From contig CAMZMU010000059.1 in the NCBI GenBank assembly GCA_947311845.1, positions 34,109,777-34,173,776 on the forward strand: 64,000 nt of DNA, written 5' to 3'. Both the position numbers and the translations under genes were made by a program. This stretch comes from Poa pratensis. Its lineage: Eukaryota; Streptophyta; Magnoliopsida; Poales; Poaceae. Below, in pieces: positions 35,330 to 47,496 of this stretch (position 1 is the stretch's first letter; each line of letters begins with the position of its first letter). The notes under the pieces were generated by a model that was given only the letters and a program-made list of their open reading frames with translations, ran no database searches and was not told the DNA's origin.

Positions 35330-36168
35330 TCCAAAGCATACACCGTCATCAACGGCGAACTATACAAGCGCATATCAGGTATGTTCCAACGTTGCATAGC
35401 ATTTGAAGATGGCCAAGCCATCCTTCGTGATATTCATGCAGGTACTTGCGGGCATCACGCCAGCAGTCGATCACTCGTAGCCAAAGCCTTTCGCGCAGGC
35501 TTCTACTGGCCCACAACACTCAAAGACGCGGAGGACATAGTCAAAAGGTGCATCGGCTGTCAAAAATTCGCCACAAAGCCGCACGCACCCGCATCGGCGT
35601 TGAAGACAATACCATTGGCCTGGCCTTCGCCCAGTGGGGGCTCGATATGGTTGGGCCACTCAAAAAATCCTCCCATGGAGGGCATACTCACCTTCTGGTG
35701 GCAGTCGACAAGTTCACCAAGTGGATTGAAGCAGTCCCTATCACAAGTTCGACTGCCACTACAGCAGTCAATTTCATAAAATCCATCATATACCGCTTTG
35801 GTGTGCCAAGTAGCATCATCACTGACAACGGTACAAACTTCACGGCTGAGGAATTCAAATCCTTCTGCAAAGAGCAAGATATCACGCTCAATTATGCATC
35901 TGTGGCACACCCGCAATCTAATGGCCAAGTCGAAAAGGCCAATGGACTTGTGACGAGTGGAATCAAGAAACGCCTACTGGTGCCACTCAAAAGGGCTGCG
36001 GGTGCTTGGGTCGAGGAACTCCCATCGGTGCTCTGGAGCCTGCGCACAACACCCAATGCCTCAACACAATTTACCCCATTCTTCATGGTCTACGGAGCAG
36101 AGGCAATCCTGCCATCAGACGATAGAATTACGACAAAAAGATTTCTTCGACTAACATATGCAGGATAA
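35330..36168 (+). pseudogene. Tat element integrase
   Basis: Zinc-binding HHCC region at about 35433-35570 (HAGTCGHHASSRSL, CIGCQKF), then a frame change and the catalytic core: WGLDMVGPLKKSS, LLVAVDKFTKWIEAVPI (D), FGVPSSIITDNGTNF (D), HPQSNGQVEKANG (E), so the D,D,E triad is present. No chromodomain follows; the frame ends near 36168, followed by about 680 bp of non-coding sequence before the 3' LTR. Confidence 0.9.
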
Positions 36169-36827
36169 GAATATTTTGAGATTATCCTCCATTGCAAGCA
36201 ATAAAGCACAATCTCGGGGGCTACTCCCATCGGGAGCGTTGTCGCGCACCCGATAGCATAACAGCAAATATCAGTCGACAAAGGACACGACTCGTCCAAC
36301 AAAGTTCAAAAAACATACTCGAAACATTCCCGAGTTGCGTCCGTCGCAAATACCTCGGATGCTGCACGCATAGTGCAAAGGTAAGACCCGCCGAACTTTC
36401 GAGCTGGGCTAAGGACCGTTCCAGCAACGTCAATCCTTATACTTTCCGTGTCAGCAGACATGATGAAAAATCCCGACGGACGCGTTGGGTAAAATTCAAA
36501 GTTATACTGCAGATCGACTCAGTAAGACCTCAGCGGCCTAGTCGAATCTGACCAGTCTGTTCTAGATTCGAGTCCGGGGACTCGAGTTTGATTGAAAGCT
36601 AGTAAGGTTTTACCCGAATGTGTAGTTAACCAGTCCCGATCCGTCGAGTGTACTGGGCCTGCTAAGCTATTATCCCTTGATTTTCATAAGCAAAAACCAC
36701 GGTCGATGAAATACTCGACATAGCCAACGTGTGCTATTCATACAGGAATTCCAATTATGATATATTGAATGCAAAGCATATGACGTGCACTTACGAAAGA
36801 GTCCATGCCCGATTCTTCGAGTCAGAC

Positions 36828-36844
36828 AAGTACTCGGGGGCTAC
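36828..36844 (+). other. Tat element polypurine tract
   Basis: agtactcgggggctac lies immediately before the 3' LTR. A near copy (atctcgggggctac) occurs at about 36211-36225. Confidence 0.75.
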
Positions 36845-37338
36845 TGACATGGGTATACATCTCGGGTACCCTACCATGAGGGTACCTGGTGCATGTGACG
36901 ACTGAGGCCCAATATTGAAGAGTCTATTCGAAGCCCAAAGACAAAGGCCCAAGAAGATGGAGTACCCTCCAAGACTAGACATAGTCATAGTCGGTTTAGA
37001 ACTTTCCATATGTGTAACTAGGTCGGTTAAGGACTCCCGAGACCCAGCCTATTTAAAGGCTGGGAGGGGCGCCGATCTAGGACCAAGCCATACTCGAACC
37101 ACCAAAGCTCTTGCGAGATCGACATCTCGCCGGAGCCTCCCTGTAACCTCATAATCTCCACGATCAATAACAGACAAGCAGGAAGTAGGGTCTTTACCTC
37201 CACCCGAGGGGCCTAAACCTGGGTAAATCTTTGCCTCTGCTTGTCAGCCGACGAAACTACCAACACTACCACGTTCTCTCCCCATAATCTCAACCCTAGG
37301 TCCTTAACCATGGGATTAGGTGAGGATACCCCTCGTCA
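36845..37338 (+). repeat. Tat element 3' LTR
   Basis: 494 bp, same ends as the 5' LTR, followed by the gccat duplication at 37339-37343. Confidence 0.95.
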
Positions 37339-37343
37339 GCCAT

Positions 37344-38100
37344 ACTACTTGTAATTTAGATCTCATCGTGATTGGCAACATTGTAAGAACTACTATCAAT
37401 CATTCATCATTTGTTTTCTACAATGTTTTCTATTGCTGATATGATTGCGATGTGTGTGAGTAGTCCACTCGGGCTAGGGCTGAGGCGTAGCCTTGCAGCT
37501 ATGTGCAAACTAACCAATGGGATATTAGTGTAAAGAGTATGATATGATGCATGTGTATATCTCTTGTCAATGCCACGCTCCTAGGACTTGTCAGATACCC
37601 AAGACCCCGAAGACTGATGAAGGTATAGGTAAGGGAAGGAAAAAGTGGAAGGCTATGCGAGAAGCTCGGTGACAATAAGAGTAGTACAATAGCTGAAAGC
37701 GATTCCCTTGAGAATAAACAATGACGTCAAAGAACTTATTGCTTATGTTGTTTTTGTAAGAGAAGACATAATTACCGAAGGCAACCCCGCAAGACGGTTA
37801 GGGATAGAGTGGACAGATGATCCTTTGTTGTCCAGATGTGTGAAACATTGGTGTTTTATGGACGCATTGCTCATATACAATTTAATTTTTTATTAATAAC
37901 TGAGCTTCATCTTATCTTATTTATCCCATACATATCATGCACTGCTGTAGGTGAAACCTTAAAGCCCTGGCCTACTTCTAATCATTGATACAACAACCAC
38001 AAGCAAACAGTTTGGTCTGGTAGAACAAAAACCTTTTAAGAAAGCTCTCTTGAACTTGATTTCCTTGCCAAGCAGATACTTCATGGTTCGATAAACCCTG
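37344..38100. repeat. Old LTR-like fragment, right part
   Basis: Picks up the sequence interrupted at 29245. The motif gatgtgtgtgagtagtccactcg near 37450 parallels ttgtgagtagttctctcatg in the 46.6-kb LTR, supporting an LTR origin. No coding domain is visible, and the right boundary is uncertain. Confidence 0.4.
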
Positions 38101-40342
38101 GGTCTCATAGGGGAAAAAGCTACATATATAGTGCAATCCGATAATCCGGATCGAAGGTATCATTGAACACAATGCATGTTGTGGTTATATATATACTCCC
38201 TTCATTCCTAAATATAAAACTTTCTAGCCTTTCCAATTTTGTCCTCATTTGTTCCTAAATGAGTGAATCAACACACTAAAACATGTCTACATACGTACAA
38301 ATCAGGACAAAGCCAGAAATGCTAGAAAGTCTTATATTTTGGAACGGAGGGAGTATATATCCACGGTAGTTAGGGCATGCTAGGATTAAGAGACATTGAG
38401 AAAAATTCTTCTACCGTTATTGTTGTTCCATGTAGATCTTCTTGACTATCTTGTAGAGCGTTGAGTTGTCCAATTTCAACTCCATGTAGGTTCACTATCT
38501 TATACTGTAGAGTGCAAAGCCGATTCCGTTTCAACAAAGAGCAAGCATTGTTAAGCTCACAACGTTCCTGCGCGTCAGTGCAAGCAAGGGGTAATATCAA
38601 TTGGCCGACTCGTACAGTTAGGTCAAGGGGAGCTCCTGCCCTCTAAGATGTAAAGTATTCTTGTAAAAAAATGTGCATTCGTAATAGAAATCTATTAAAC
38701 GTGAAAAATACTTGTCGAGCTTGCTAATCGCTCAGGGACAACACTATTAAAATAAAGTGACTAGTGCAGTTAACCTAGTCGAATCAACATTTGAGTGACT
38801 CTGGTCTCACCAATGAGTGTAACCGTGGTGCAAATTGTATTCCTATTCTTATTGATAAGTTGTCTTACTAGTTCGGTGCAGATTGTATTCTATTCTTATT
38901 GATCATCGATCGTACGTTTGTAGTTTAAATCACTATTCATGACGACTTAGTAATTGTGATAATGCAAAAAACAAATAGGGCATCTGAGCCATGACTCTAA
39001 ACAAAGCAACACATAGGGTGAAACGAAGCATTCCACTGACCAACATGCCAAGTTTTGAACATTATTTTCAACGTTCTTGGTTTCCATGTAGTCAGTTGCA
39101 ATATCTTTACAATCAATTCTCGCTCAGTCGACATGTAAGTTTTATTTTACGCATGAAGTTGGCCAATTCATGAATAAATCATGATAAGTTTCATAATACC
39201 ATGTTCCATGTGGCCTTCGCCAATCCAAATCGCCATGCTACTTTTGGTTGCCACGTGCATTTGATCAGGGCAATCAATCAGAAGGCCTTTTCTCTTGTGT
39301 CACGATTGACATTTAATCAAAACGTCATATCCCAGTGGTATTATGACAATATGTATTGATCGAGAATTTTGTGTGTTGGCATGCACAATAGCTAGTTGTC
39401 CAGTCTCGGCTACGTGACAAAGGATAAAGGCGTAACAATGGAAATTAATTGGATGATATTACTGGCCTAATACATTAGAGAATACATGTAAGTTGGTTTA
39501 CAAAAATACATAAAAAGGAATGTAAAATTACATTGTTACAACTCACCCCAGAAATATAATATCATTCATCTTCGACTGATGAGATTATGCAAAGAGGTGT
39601 AGTTTCCCATAATATTTTGATTAAACTACACTATTAAAACATACTTGTTATATCTATTGATATGGATTCAGCATAGTAGATTTTAAGATTTTTAAAGCTT
39701 GGTTGAACTTACAATACTTGGACTTATGACAAAGCTTATAGGTTTTATAATTTGGTACAAAAGGATTACCAATTTTGCATGCCCCAAAACACTAGTTAGT
39801 GTTTGTGCCCCTTTGAGTTACCTGGAGTAACTAAAATGTTTCTGCAGGTGTATTATCACTACCGTGTGCGGCCACGGGCCATGAGCTAGTGGAGAGATAA
39901 GACTTTTCATGATTTGCCTCATGACAAATTCATAAGGTGAGAGTTTTCATGTCTAGCTCATATAAGTAAGGGTTTATATTTGTGACAACGCCTCAGAGGC
40001 AACCATTGAAAACAAGTGCACTATATTGTAAAAAAGAATGAATACAATTAAGTTTTGTGTAAAAGATACATAAAATCATAAGTGGGTGGAAAATTAAATT
40101 GCCACGACTCACCACGATAGAATCTAATGCGCCGGCATATAAAGAAAAGGCATGTGTCCACCACTCACAAGAAGCCGTCTCAACTTACTATGAAGACAAT
40201 GCATCTTACCTCGATGATTTGTATGTACGCATATACTCTCTTTGGTAACCAAAGAATGTTAAGATTAGGAGGACTCGGGACATATGTTTCCTATGCTACT
40301 GTTATCTCATGTATGTTGACTTCCCATGACCGTAGAGTGGAA
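38101..40342 (+). repeat. Local repeat unit, copy C (complete period)
   Basis: Best-preserved copy: from ttaagag/ggattaag near 38390 through agagtgcaaagcc (38510), the gcatctgagccatgactc block (38978), tatgacaatatgtattg (39345), agcttggttgaactta (39695), tttgagttacctgg (39815) and aagtgggtggaaaattaaa (40080) to a new TATAAAG box at 40138 with ccactcacaag and ttaagattaggaggactcggg at 40258. The period is about 1.9 kb. The unit is cut at 40342 by the LINE and resumes at 54943. Confidence 0.8.
38196..38353. mobile_element. Stowaway MITE
   Basis: 158 bp with ends ctcccttcattcctaa and its near-complement (ttggaacggagggag), flanked by TA (38194-38195 and 38354-38355). Non-coding, AT-rich. It sits in the TATA/leader block of copy C. 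Confidence 0.92.
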
Positions 40343-40399
40343 CTCTGACAACAAATGAAAAGAAAAGGAGATGGCACTCCGCTGGCTCTTCACGGAGAG

Positions 40400-40670
40400 G
40401 CCGCCCGTGACCTCGGGACGCCATGGCGGGCTGCTCGAGGTCGTGGCGCGAGGCGCGCCTACTACTGACGTGGCCGTGACGCGGGGCACGCCTGGTACTG
40501 ACGCTCCCCCCCCCCTCACGGGGGAACTGTGGAGCATCTTCTGAGGCGCCCTGTTGAGAGCGATGCCTCGGGTCGCCATGGCGGGTTGCTCGAGATCGCG
40601 GTGCGTGGCGTGTCTGCTGCTGACGCTCCCCTTCCTCACGGGGAGATTGTGGAGCATCTGCTGCAGACTA
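40400..40670 (+). repeat. LINE 5' UTR tandem repeat
   Basis: A GC-rich unit (ctcggg.cgccatggcggg.tgctcgag, then tgacgctccc, then ctcacgggg, then tgtggagcatct) occurs at about 40410-40540 and again at 40566-40665. Repeated monomers in the 5' UTR are common in LINEs with internal promoters; a promoter role is inferred. A C-run lies at 40505-40516. Confidence 0.65.
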
Positions 40671-40689
40671 CTGTTATGCCCGAGAGCGA

Positions 40690-43020
40690 AGCCGTTCAAA
40701 ACCATGCCGAGCCATCGAGAGTTCGTGCCCCAAGTGAGAGACCCAATTCGCTGGGGCATGGACCGCCAGGAACAGGGGAGATCATCGGAGGAGCTGCTCG
40801 AGGAGGCGGGGGAGGTTTTGAGGCGAGTTCCATGGGTGGAAGCGCGACAGGAGGAGATCAGGCGAACCAGAGTTTGGGCGCTACCGGTGCCCAACGCGCC
40901 GAGCGGGATTCAGCACCGCGGAATGTCTCGGATCCCGTACCCGCGATGGGGTGTGAGGCCGAAAGAGCAGCTGGTGCAATTAAATCCAAGCCTAGATCCG
41001 TTCAGGGCGATGCCTCCGACCCCAATTCGGGAGGTCGTTGCGGCGGCGACGCTAATGGGGGAGCCAACAATGGGGCTCAATCTGCTTGCGGACACGGGAG
41101 ACCAAGTACAGGAACATGATGGAGAAGGCGACATAACCTCTGCCATGGCGGTGGGCAGTAAGCTTTACTTCGAACCTGAACATCTCTGTTCGTAGAGTGC
41201 AGTTAGGTGAGGGTTTGTTGCGGATTGGGGCTCAGAGATTGGTGCTGCTGGATGATGATGGAGTAGTGGTGGATGCCCGATGTCTTCGATTCGAGGAAGA
41301 GGTTGTTGTCGGGTCGAATCTGCATTTTCCATGTCATGATGCGCTTGTTGGGGCAAGGCTACCTTCGCTTGATACATCGGTGGTTTCGATACCCCGAGCA
41401 GTCAGAGTGGAGAGGAGAGATTGTGTGTTCAGTGGGGGAAGCAGAAATTGGTGGCTTCTGCGATCTCCGGCTCAGGTTGATGGCGATGCAGAGCAATGGC
41501 AGCCGAAGTTCAGAGAAGTTCAGTTTCTGGGGAAGAAGGACTCCACAGAAAAAATGGATCAGAGTGGGTGTGGGCCGGAGGTTGGGCTGCGAAGCCCAAC
41601 GGCCCAGGAACCAGTCGTGGCTGCGGGTAAGGTGGGGGTGGTGGCTGTAGGGCAACCCTCAACAGCATCGTGCAATCCAGGTTCAGAAGCAAGAGAGGAG
41701 AGAGACGGTGGAGGCGATTCCCCGCCGCCGCCGGTGAAGAAAACATACAAGGAAGCCTTATTGACACCGACGGGAGAGAAAAGAGTCAAGATCAAGGAGA
41801 AGAGGAAGGCGAAGCGCAATAGAAGGAAGATGGCAGACAGAAGAAGGAACCAGTCGGAGGGTGATAGAAGAAGAGAAGAGGATCGATCAACCAACTGGGT
41901 AACAGGAAGGTGTCTCCTTATTCTGATACCTCTAGGAGAGTAGGTGATCCGGGGAGAACAGATGCACAGATGGTACAAATGTATATTCCGAAAAAGAAAC
42001 AGACTCAAGGCGATGTGCAACCTCAAGTTGGTGATGCTCGCCCACCTACTGGCTCTCGTTCAGGGAGTAGCAGTGACATTCGACCGGAAGTAGCGGTGGC
42101 AAGCGTCCGGGAGGCAATAGCACTGAGGGAGAGAAGAAGGTGGTTTGCTATAAGTGTGAAGTGGATGGGCATAATTCCAAAGAATGTGATATTCAGGTCA
42201 CCTGCTTAGTATGTGAGAAAGATTCTCACATCACTAGAAGGTGTGTCTGGCCATTACAAACTAAGCTAGTGTTGCCAGCTGTGGGTTTGGCAGACCCAGT
42301 CTGGGTTTCTTTGTTGCTCAGCATGCAAAGAAGGAACACAAAACAGACAAAGTCTCTACTCTTGGTTTAATCCGAGTTATTAATGGAGGACTAAATGCTC
42401 AGATGTTGTATGGAGGATTGATGGCTCAGTTTCAGTGGAATTGGACTTGGAAAATAGTGGAGAGGGGCTCTGATTTCATCGTTCAATTTCCCAGTGTTGA
42501 AAAGCTTGATAGTCTGGTGGAGTTTGAAGAATTCAAGCTCAAAGGGACTCGAACCTACATCAAGGTACTCAGGGTGGAGGATGAGGTGACGCCAAAAGCA
42601 AGGTTACACACTGTGTGGGCCAGAGCAGAAGGTGTGCCGAAAGAAATGAAACACTACAAAGGAATATGTGAAGTTGGATCTCTCATTGGGGCTGTTGACG
42701 ATGTGGATATGCAGATGCTAGCTGATTTGGGAGTGGTTCGCTTCCAGGTGGATGTTAGAAGCATTAAGAACTTTCCCATGGTCAAAGAATTTGTCATCAA
42801 GCCATGGGTGTATTAGATCAAATTCTCAATTGAAGAAGTTGTTGAAGTTGGAAATATTGATGAATTCCCAAGTTGGAATTTCAGTACAGAGGATCAATCT
42901 GGAGGAAAAGTTAAAGACATGCAGAGAGATGAGGAGGAGAGAGCGTCCAAGAAACAAAAAGCTGATGAAGGGGCAACTCACACTAAGGAAAAAACGGGCA
43001 AGACACTCCCAGTGATTTCC
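40690..43020 (+). pseudogene. LINE ORF1 (gag-like, zinc knuckles)
   Basis: Nucleic-acid-binding protein needed for LINE RNP formation. A basic, Lys/Arg-rich stretch (41770-41880) is followed by two CCHC-like knuckles at about 42145-42245: CYKCEVDGHNSKEC and CLVCEKDSHITRRC. Then comes a DUF4283-like region (42400-42810) with WTWKIVERGSDFIVQFPS and KGTRTYIKVLRVED. Frames change near 41120, 41935, 42140 and 42300, with a stop at 42814. The C-terminal tail (42820-43240) is Lys/Glu-rich. Confidence 0.82.
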
Positions 43021-43914
43021 CAGCGGTGATTAAATCCAGTCTGGGTACTGTGATTATGCCTGCTCACGATAAGGTGATAACTCTGGGGAATGAAAAGTTT
43101 GAGAATATGTCGCAAGTGGAGAAAGATAAGGTGATGGCACATCAGTCGCAAAAAATTGAGAATAAGGGGTCCCTGGAGAAGGAAGCTAATAAGCAGCTGG
43201 AGGATACAGAGATGGATGATAAATAATCAGCAGTGAGAGGAAGAAAATGATGAGGAGCTGGTTGATTATGAGAATAGTCAGGTTTCTCAGAAGCAGGGAG
43301 GTGATGACAGCCAGGAAGCTCTCGATTCACAAGATTCCTTTGTGTCAAAGGTTGCAGAGCTGACTGGGACATCAAAGGAAGGCAAGCAGAAGAAGAATAA
43401 AATGGTGGACCCAAATGTGGAGCCGAGAAGATGTGATCACTTCAAACACCAAGAAGATGCTGATAGGACGGAGCTTGCTATGCAGAGGGCGGCCATGAAA
43501 AATGATATCTCAGGTATAAACTCGGAACTTGGTCGCCTACTGTACTTAATTCTGATAGTAGTTTCCTAGTAGATGTGGCTCGTAAACTAGGTATTCATGA
43601 TGATAAAAATGAGAAAGGTGTAGAAAACTTAGTGGCTGTTATTCAGAATCTAGAACAAAGTAGGAGAGACATTTTTGAGGAAAGCAAAAAAGATAAAAAA
43701 AACTTCAGGAGCCTACTAGCAAAGATCTGTTCACTCAGGTGATAGAGGAAACTGCTGAATTGGCAACTGATGATGAGGATGATGAATGTGGTATTCTTCA
43801 TATTGATCCCTGTGGGAATCAGTTAAGCAGAATATCAGGTGGTGCTGGAAAGAGGTGCTCCCCAATTTATTGGGTTGAGCTCTCGAAAAAGAGGGGTGGT
43901 CCCCCAATGATATT

Positions 43915-44570
43915 ATGATAGGGTGCTTTGCAAATATTAGGGGTGTTGAACTCCCTAATAAGCAAAAGTTCCTACAAGACTTAATTAAGGAAGAGGGAGT
44001 TAGCTTTATTGGTCTTAGTGAAACCATAAAAAGCAACTTTACTCCTCAATGGTTCCAAAAAATTGCTGGTAATAGAAACTTTACCTGGCAATGGGTCCAA
44101 CCTTCAGGCAGATCGGGTGGAATCCTTTTAGGTGCTGATCTGGACACGTATGATTTGTTGGATTTTAAGTGTGGAGATCATTTTATCAGGATGCAGCTGA
44201 TGGATGAGATATCCAATTTTCAGTGGCACCTAGTTACTGTATATGGACCAGCGCAGGCTGAAGGGAAAGAGGCTTTTCTGGTTGAATTAGCTAATCTCTG
44301 CAGCAAATTAACAGGCGCTTACTTGATTGGAGGTGATTTTAATATCATCCGAAAAATCAGTGAGAAAAATAAACCATGTATTCTTCCAAAATGGAGTCAC
44401 CTTTTCAATTCCATCATTGATATGAATGGATTAAAAGAACTGAAACTCCAAGGAAGATTATATACGTGGGCTAATAATCTGTCTGATCCCACTTATGAAA
44501 AACTAGACCGGATTCTGGTTTCGTCTGAGTGGGATCTTGCCTATCCTTTGGCAGTGGTGGAGGGATGAAC
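43915..44570 (+). pseudogene. LINE ORF2, endonuclease domain
   Basis: An APE-type endonuclease that nicks the target. It starts MIGCFANIRGVELPNKQKFL, with FIGLSET, then SGGILLGADLD, VTVYGPAQAEGKEAFL, YLIGGDFNII and LYTWANN, ending LDRILVSSEWD. The motif SDHVPLLM follows in the next frame after a one-base shift near 44566. Several residues typical of the catalytic set (E in SET, D in GGDFN, D and H in SDH) are visible. Confidence 0.88.
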
Positions 44571-45824
44571 AAGATATTTCTGATCATGTACCTTTGCTAA
44601 TGTCGTGCGGATCCCCTCCTCCGCATTGTAATCTTTTTAGATATGAAAATTGCTGGATGGAGAGGGAAGGATTTGATGATCTTGTTAAGAATAGTTGGGT
44701 GCTCCCACTTATCATAAACATGATCTAGACAAATGGCAAGAGAAGGCACGTAGAGGAAGGAGACATATGAAAGGTTGGCACATAAATGTCGAAGGAGCTT
44801 ATAGAAGAGAGAAAACAAAGTTGCTGGCTGATCTTGATTGTATAGACAGAAAAGCAGAAACTACCCCTTTGTCTATGGCAGAAAGGGTGTCTCAGGTTGA
44901 AATGCAGAAGAGACTAAAAACTATTATGAGAGATGAAGAGTTAAAATGGCGACAAAGAGCGAAGGAGAAGGATTTAAAAGATGGTGATGGAAATACTAGA
45001 TATTTTCACCTGAAAGCGAGTGGAAGGAAAAAAGAAAAATAGAATAACAATTCTCAAATACAATGGACAAGATGTCCTTGGAGAGGAGAATCTAATGCTA
45101 CATGCAACTAGCTACTACAAAATGCTGTTTGGTCCTTCCAATGTCACTAATATGCGACTAGAGGATCATACAGGACCCAGCTTGAGTAATGAGGATAGAG
45201 AAATGTTAACTAAGGAGTTTGATATGGAATAAATAAAGGAGGTGGTGTTTGGAATGAAGCATAATAAGGCTGCAGGACCTGATGGGCTCCCTGCAGAGTT
45301 TTACCAACACTTCTGGGACACAATCAAGTTTGATCTGAAAGAGCTATTTGATGCCTTTCATAAATGATCGCTTGACATTGAGAGACTGAATCATGGGGTG
45401 ATCACCCTTATTCCGAAAGTGCCAGATGCTACAATGATTCAGCAGTACAGGCCTATTTGCTTGCTAAATGTTAGTTACAAGATACTAACAAAACTGCTAG
45501 CAAATAGGCTTGGCTTGGTGGTTAATAAAATTATTTTGGACACTCAAACGGCTTTTATAAAGGATAGGTTCATCATGGAAGGAGTGGTGTTGCTTCATGA
45601 TACAATTCATGAGGTTCATCAAAAGAAACTGTCAGGAGTCCTTTTCAAAATCGATTTTGAAAAGGCCTATGACAAGGTGAATTGGACCTTTCTTTATCAA
45701 ATGATGCAAAGAAAAGGAGTTGGTGATCTCTTTGTTGACTGGGTTATGAAGACGGTCAGAGGAGGGAGAGTGGCGATTAGGGTCAATGATAAGATTGGCC
45801 CTTATTTTCCCACTTACGCAGGGG
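44571..45824 (+). pseudogene. LINE ORF2, linker and reverse transcriptase fingers/palm (part 1)
   Basis: Linker in broken frames (44571-45230), then a stop at 45229 and RT motifs: NKAAGPDGLPAEFY, a stop near 45364, ITLIPKVPDA, YRPICLLNVSYKILTKLLANRL, QTAFIKDRFI and FKIDFEKAYDKVNW (first catalytic Asp in FEKAYD). The frame is cut at 45824, just before the RQGDPLSP motif, by the LTR element. Confidence 0.9.
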
Positions 45825-47358
45825 TGATGCATGTAAAATGCATACATGAACTTTGCACTTTAATTGCTTATATTCCAATCATATTTGCATCATATAAGGG
45901 TTATATCAATGTTTTATAATGATTTTGGGAATACTTCATAGTTTTCCCATTTATTTGGAATTAACCTGTTTTTCCAGAAAACGTCTTTTTTAGTGTTTCA
46001 GACTTTCCGGGAGCTTCGGGACTCCAAAAAGGGCAAGGTCAAAGAGCACGGTTCAGAATTTTCGAGACGAACGCAATGGGCTTAAATTGAAGACCAGAGC
46101 CCAACAGGCTGGAAATGGGAGGGTCCCACGCGGCCTAAAGTACATGGCCGTGTGGGCCCAGCTCGTTTCCACCTCGGAGCTCCGTGGCCGTCGATCTTTC
46201 GTCCACCGACTCTCTTGACCTAAAAACGCCTATAAAAAAGGTCCCCTGGCGTTTCGCGAAAGGAGGCGGCGGAGAAACACAAAACCAAGAAACAGAGACA
46301 GAAGGCTGCCGCCGAGAAGATCGGAGGGGGGAAACGCCGCCGGAATCACCTCCGGAGGCTCCTCCATCCCCCCTCCGGAAGTCTCCATCATCACCACCGT
46401 GAAGACCAGCACCATCTCCATCACCATCTTCGTGATCCACTTCATCCCCCTCATAGTTTGAGATTGTTCGAACCCTAGCTATTGTCTAAGTACTATTCTA
46501 CATGTTTGTGAATTGTTACTTGTCATTGTTTAGTGGGGAGATTATATTTTCAGATTGTGTTGTATCACTTATACCATTGAATCATACCATGTCTTCGCGT
46601 TGTGAGTAGTTCTCTCATGTTCCTGGGGGCATAGGATGGATTGTCAATGATTTCTACTTAACATGTATTGAGTATTTGGTCAAGTTTTTATCTTTTATGA
46701 TTGTCTTGATGTACAATGTATGAAGTGCACCATACATTGAGTAATGCATGAAGGTGTTTCACACTAGTGTAATGAATTGAGGGAGACTTGGGAGGACACG
46801 TAAACCTGAGACCGATCATGAAGTTACATTAGGAGGGGATTTATATCGGGGACCTTAGAGTGTAATGCTATGGTGGGACTTTTTGTCTTAATAACTCTTG
46901 TGCAGTCATTTACTTGGCCACATGATCCATCATAAGGGGTTTAGTTTATTTATTTAGCTACACCTAATTATGGCTCCGTCCAAAGAAGATTAAAACTTGA
47001 CAAAATGTTTACCTTGTTGTTCTAGAAATATTTTTGCCATGAAATCCATGTAGCCCTTGGGAACGTTTTCCACGCATAAGAAACACCACTCAAGCTTGTC
47101 CTCTTGCTGCATAGGGGATTGGGCTTTCTCTCTCTTTGAGAGCTTTCACTCATCATATTTTATTTTCAGCTTTGCATTCTCTACACCAAAAAACCCAAAA
47201 ACACTTGCATCATTTTAGTTTGTCTAGTGCATAGATAATAAGAGAAGTGACACTCTTATTTGAGAGGATAAATACTTATACCTTCTACTCCTCGTGGGAT
47301 CGATACTAATACTTACACAGCGAAGACTTCAACGATCTCCTGCACTTGGGAGTCATCA
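45825..47358 (+). repeat. Nested element 5' LTR
   Basis: 1534 bp, starting tgatgcatgtaaaatgc and ending gggagtcatca, with a TATA box (tataaaaaag) at 46231. Compared with the 3' LTR I find seven 1-2-base indels and no substitutions. Confidence 0.95.
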
Positions 47359-47369
47359 AGACAGTTTTC

Positions 47370-47387
47370 TGGCGCCGTTGCCGGGGA
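47370..47387 (+). other. Nested element primer-binding site
   Basis: tggcgccgttgccgggga starts 11 bases after the LTR, an unusually long gap but the sequence is a standard plant gypsy PBS. Confidence 0.85.
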
Positions 47388-47496
47388 GTGTAGCGCTTAA
47401 GTTTTTATTCTTGTTTGCACTAGATATTTATTTTCAGTTTTGCATTTAGTTTAGTTTTGCATACATCCATATATCAAAAACAAAAAAAATTAGAAA

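Larger units (their letters stand above)
29246..37338 (+). mobile_element. Ty3/gypsy retrotransposon, Tat lineage, 8.1 kb
   Basis: Complete structure: identical-length 494-bp LTRs with TG...CA ends, the 5-bp duplication gccat on both sides (29241-29245 and 37339-37343), a primer-binding site (tggcgccgtctatggg) three bases inside, and a polypurine tract before the 3' LTR. Domain order is gag, protease, reverse transcriptase, RNase H, a second archaeal-type RNase H, integrase, with no chromodomain; the second RNase H is the mark of the Tat lineage. The LTRs differ at about nine substitutions and two indels by eye (about 2 percent). The coding region is broken into many frames, so this copy is inactive. 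Confidence 0.93.

Noticed and set aside
46135..46440. Gly/Asp-rich ORFs at 46.1-46.5 and 51.6-52.1 kb
   Set aside because: They are duplicated because they lie in the two LTR leaders of the nested element; not independent genes.
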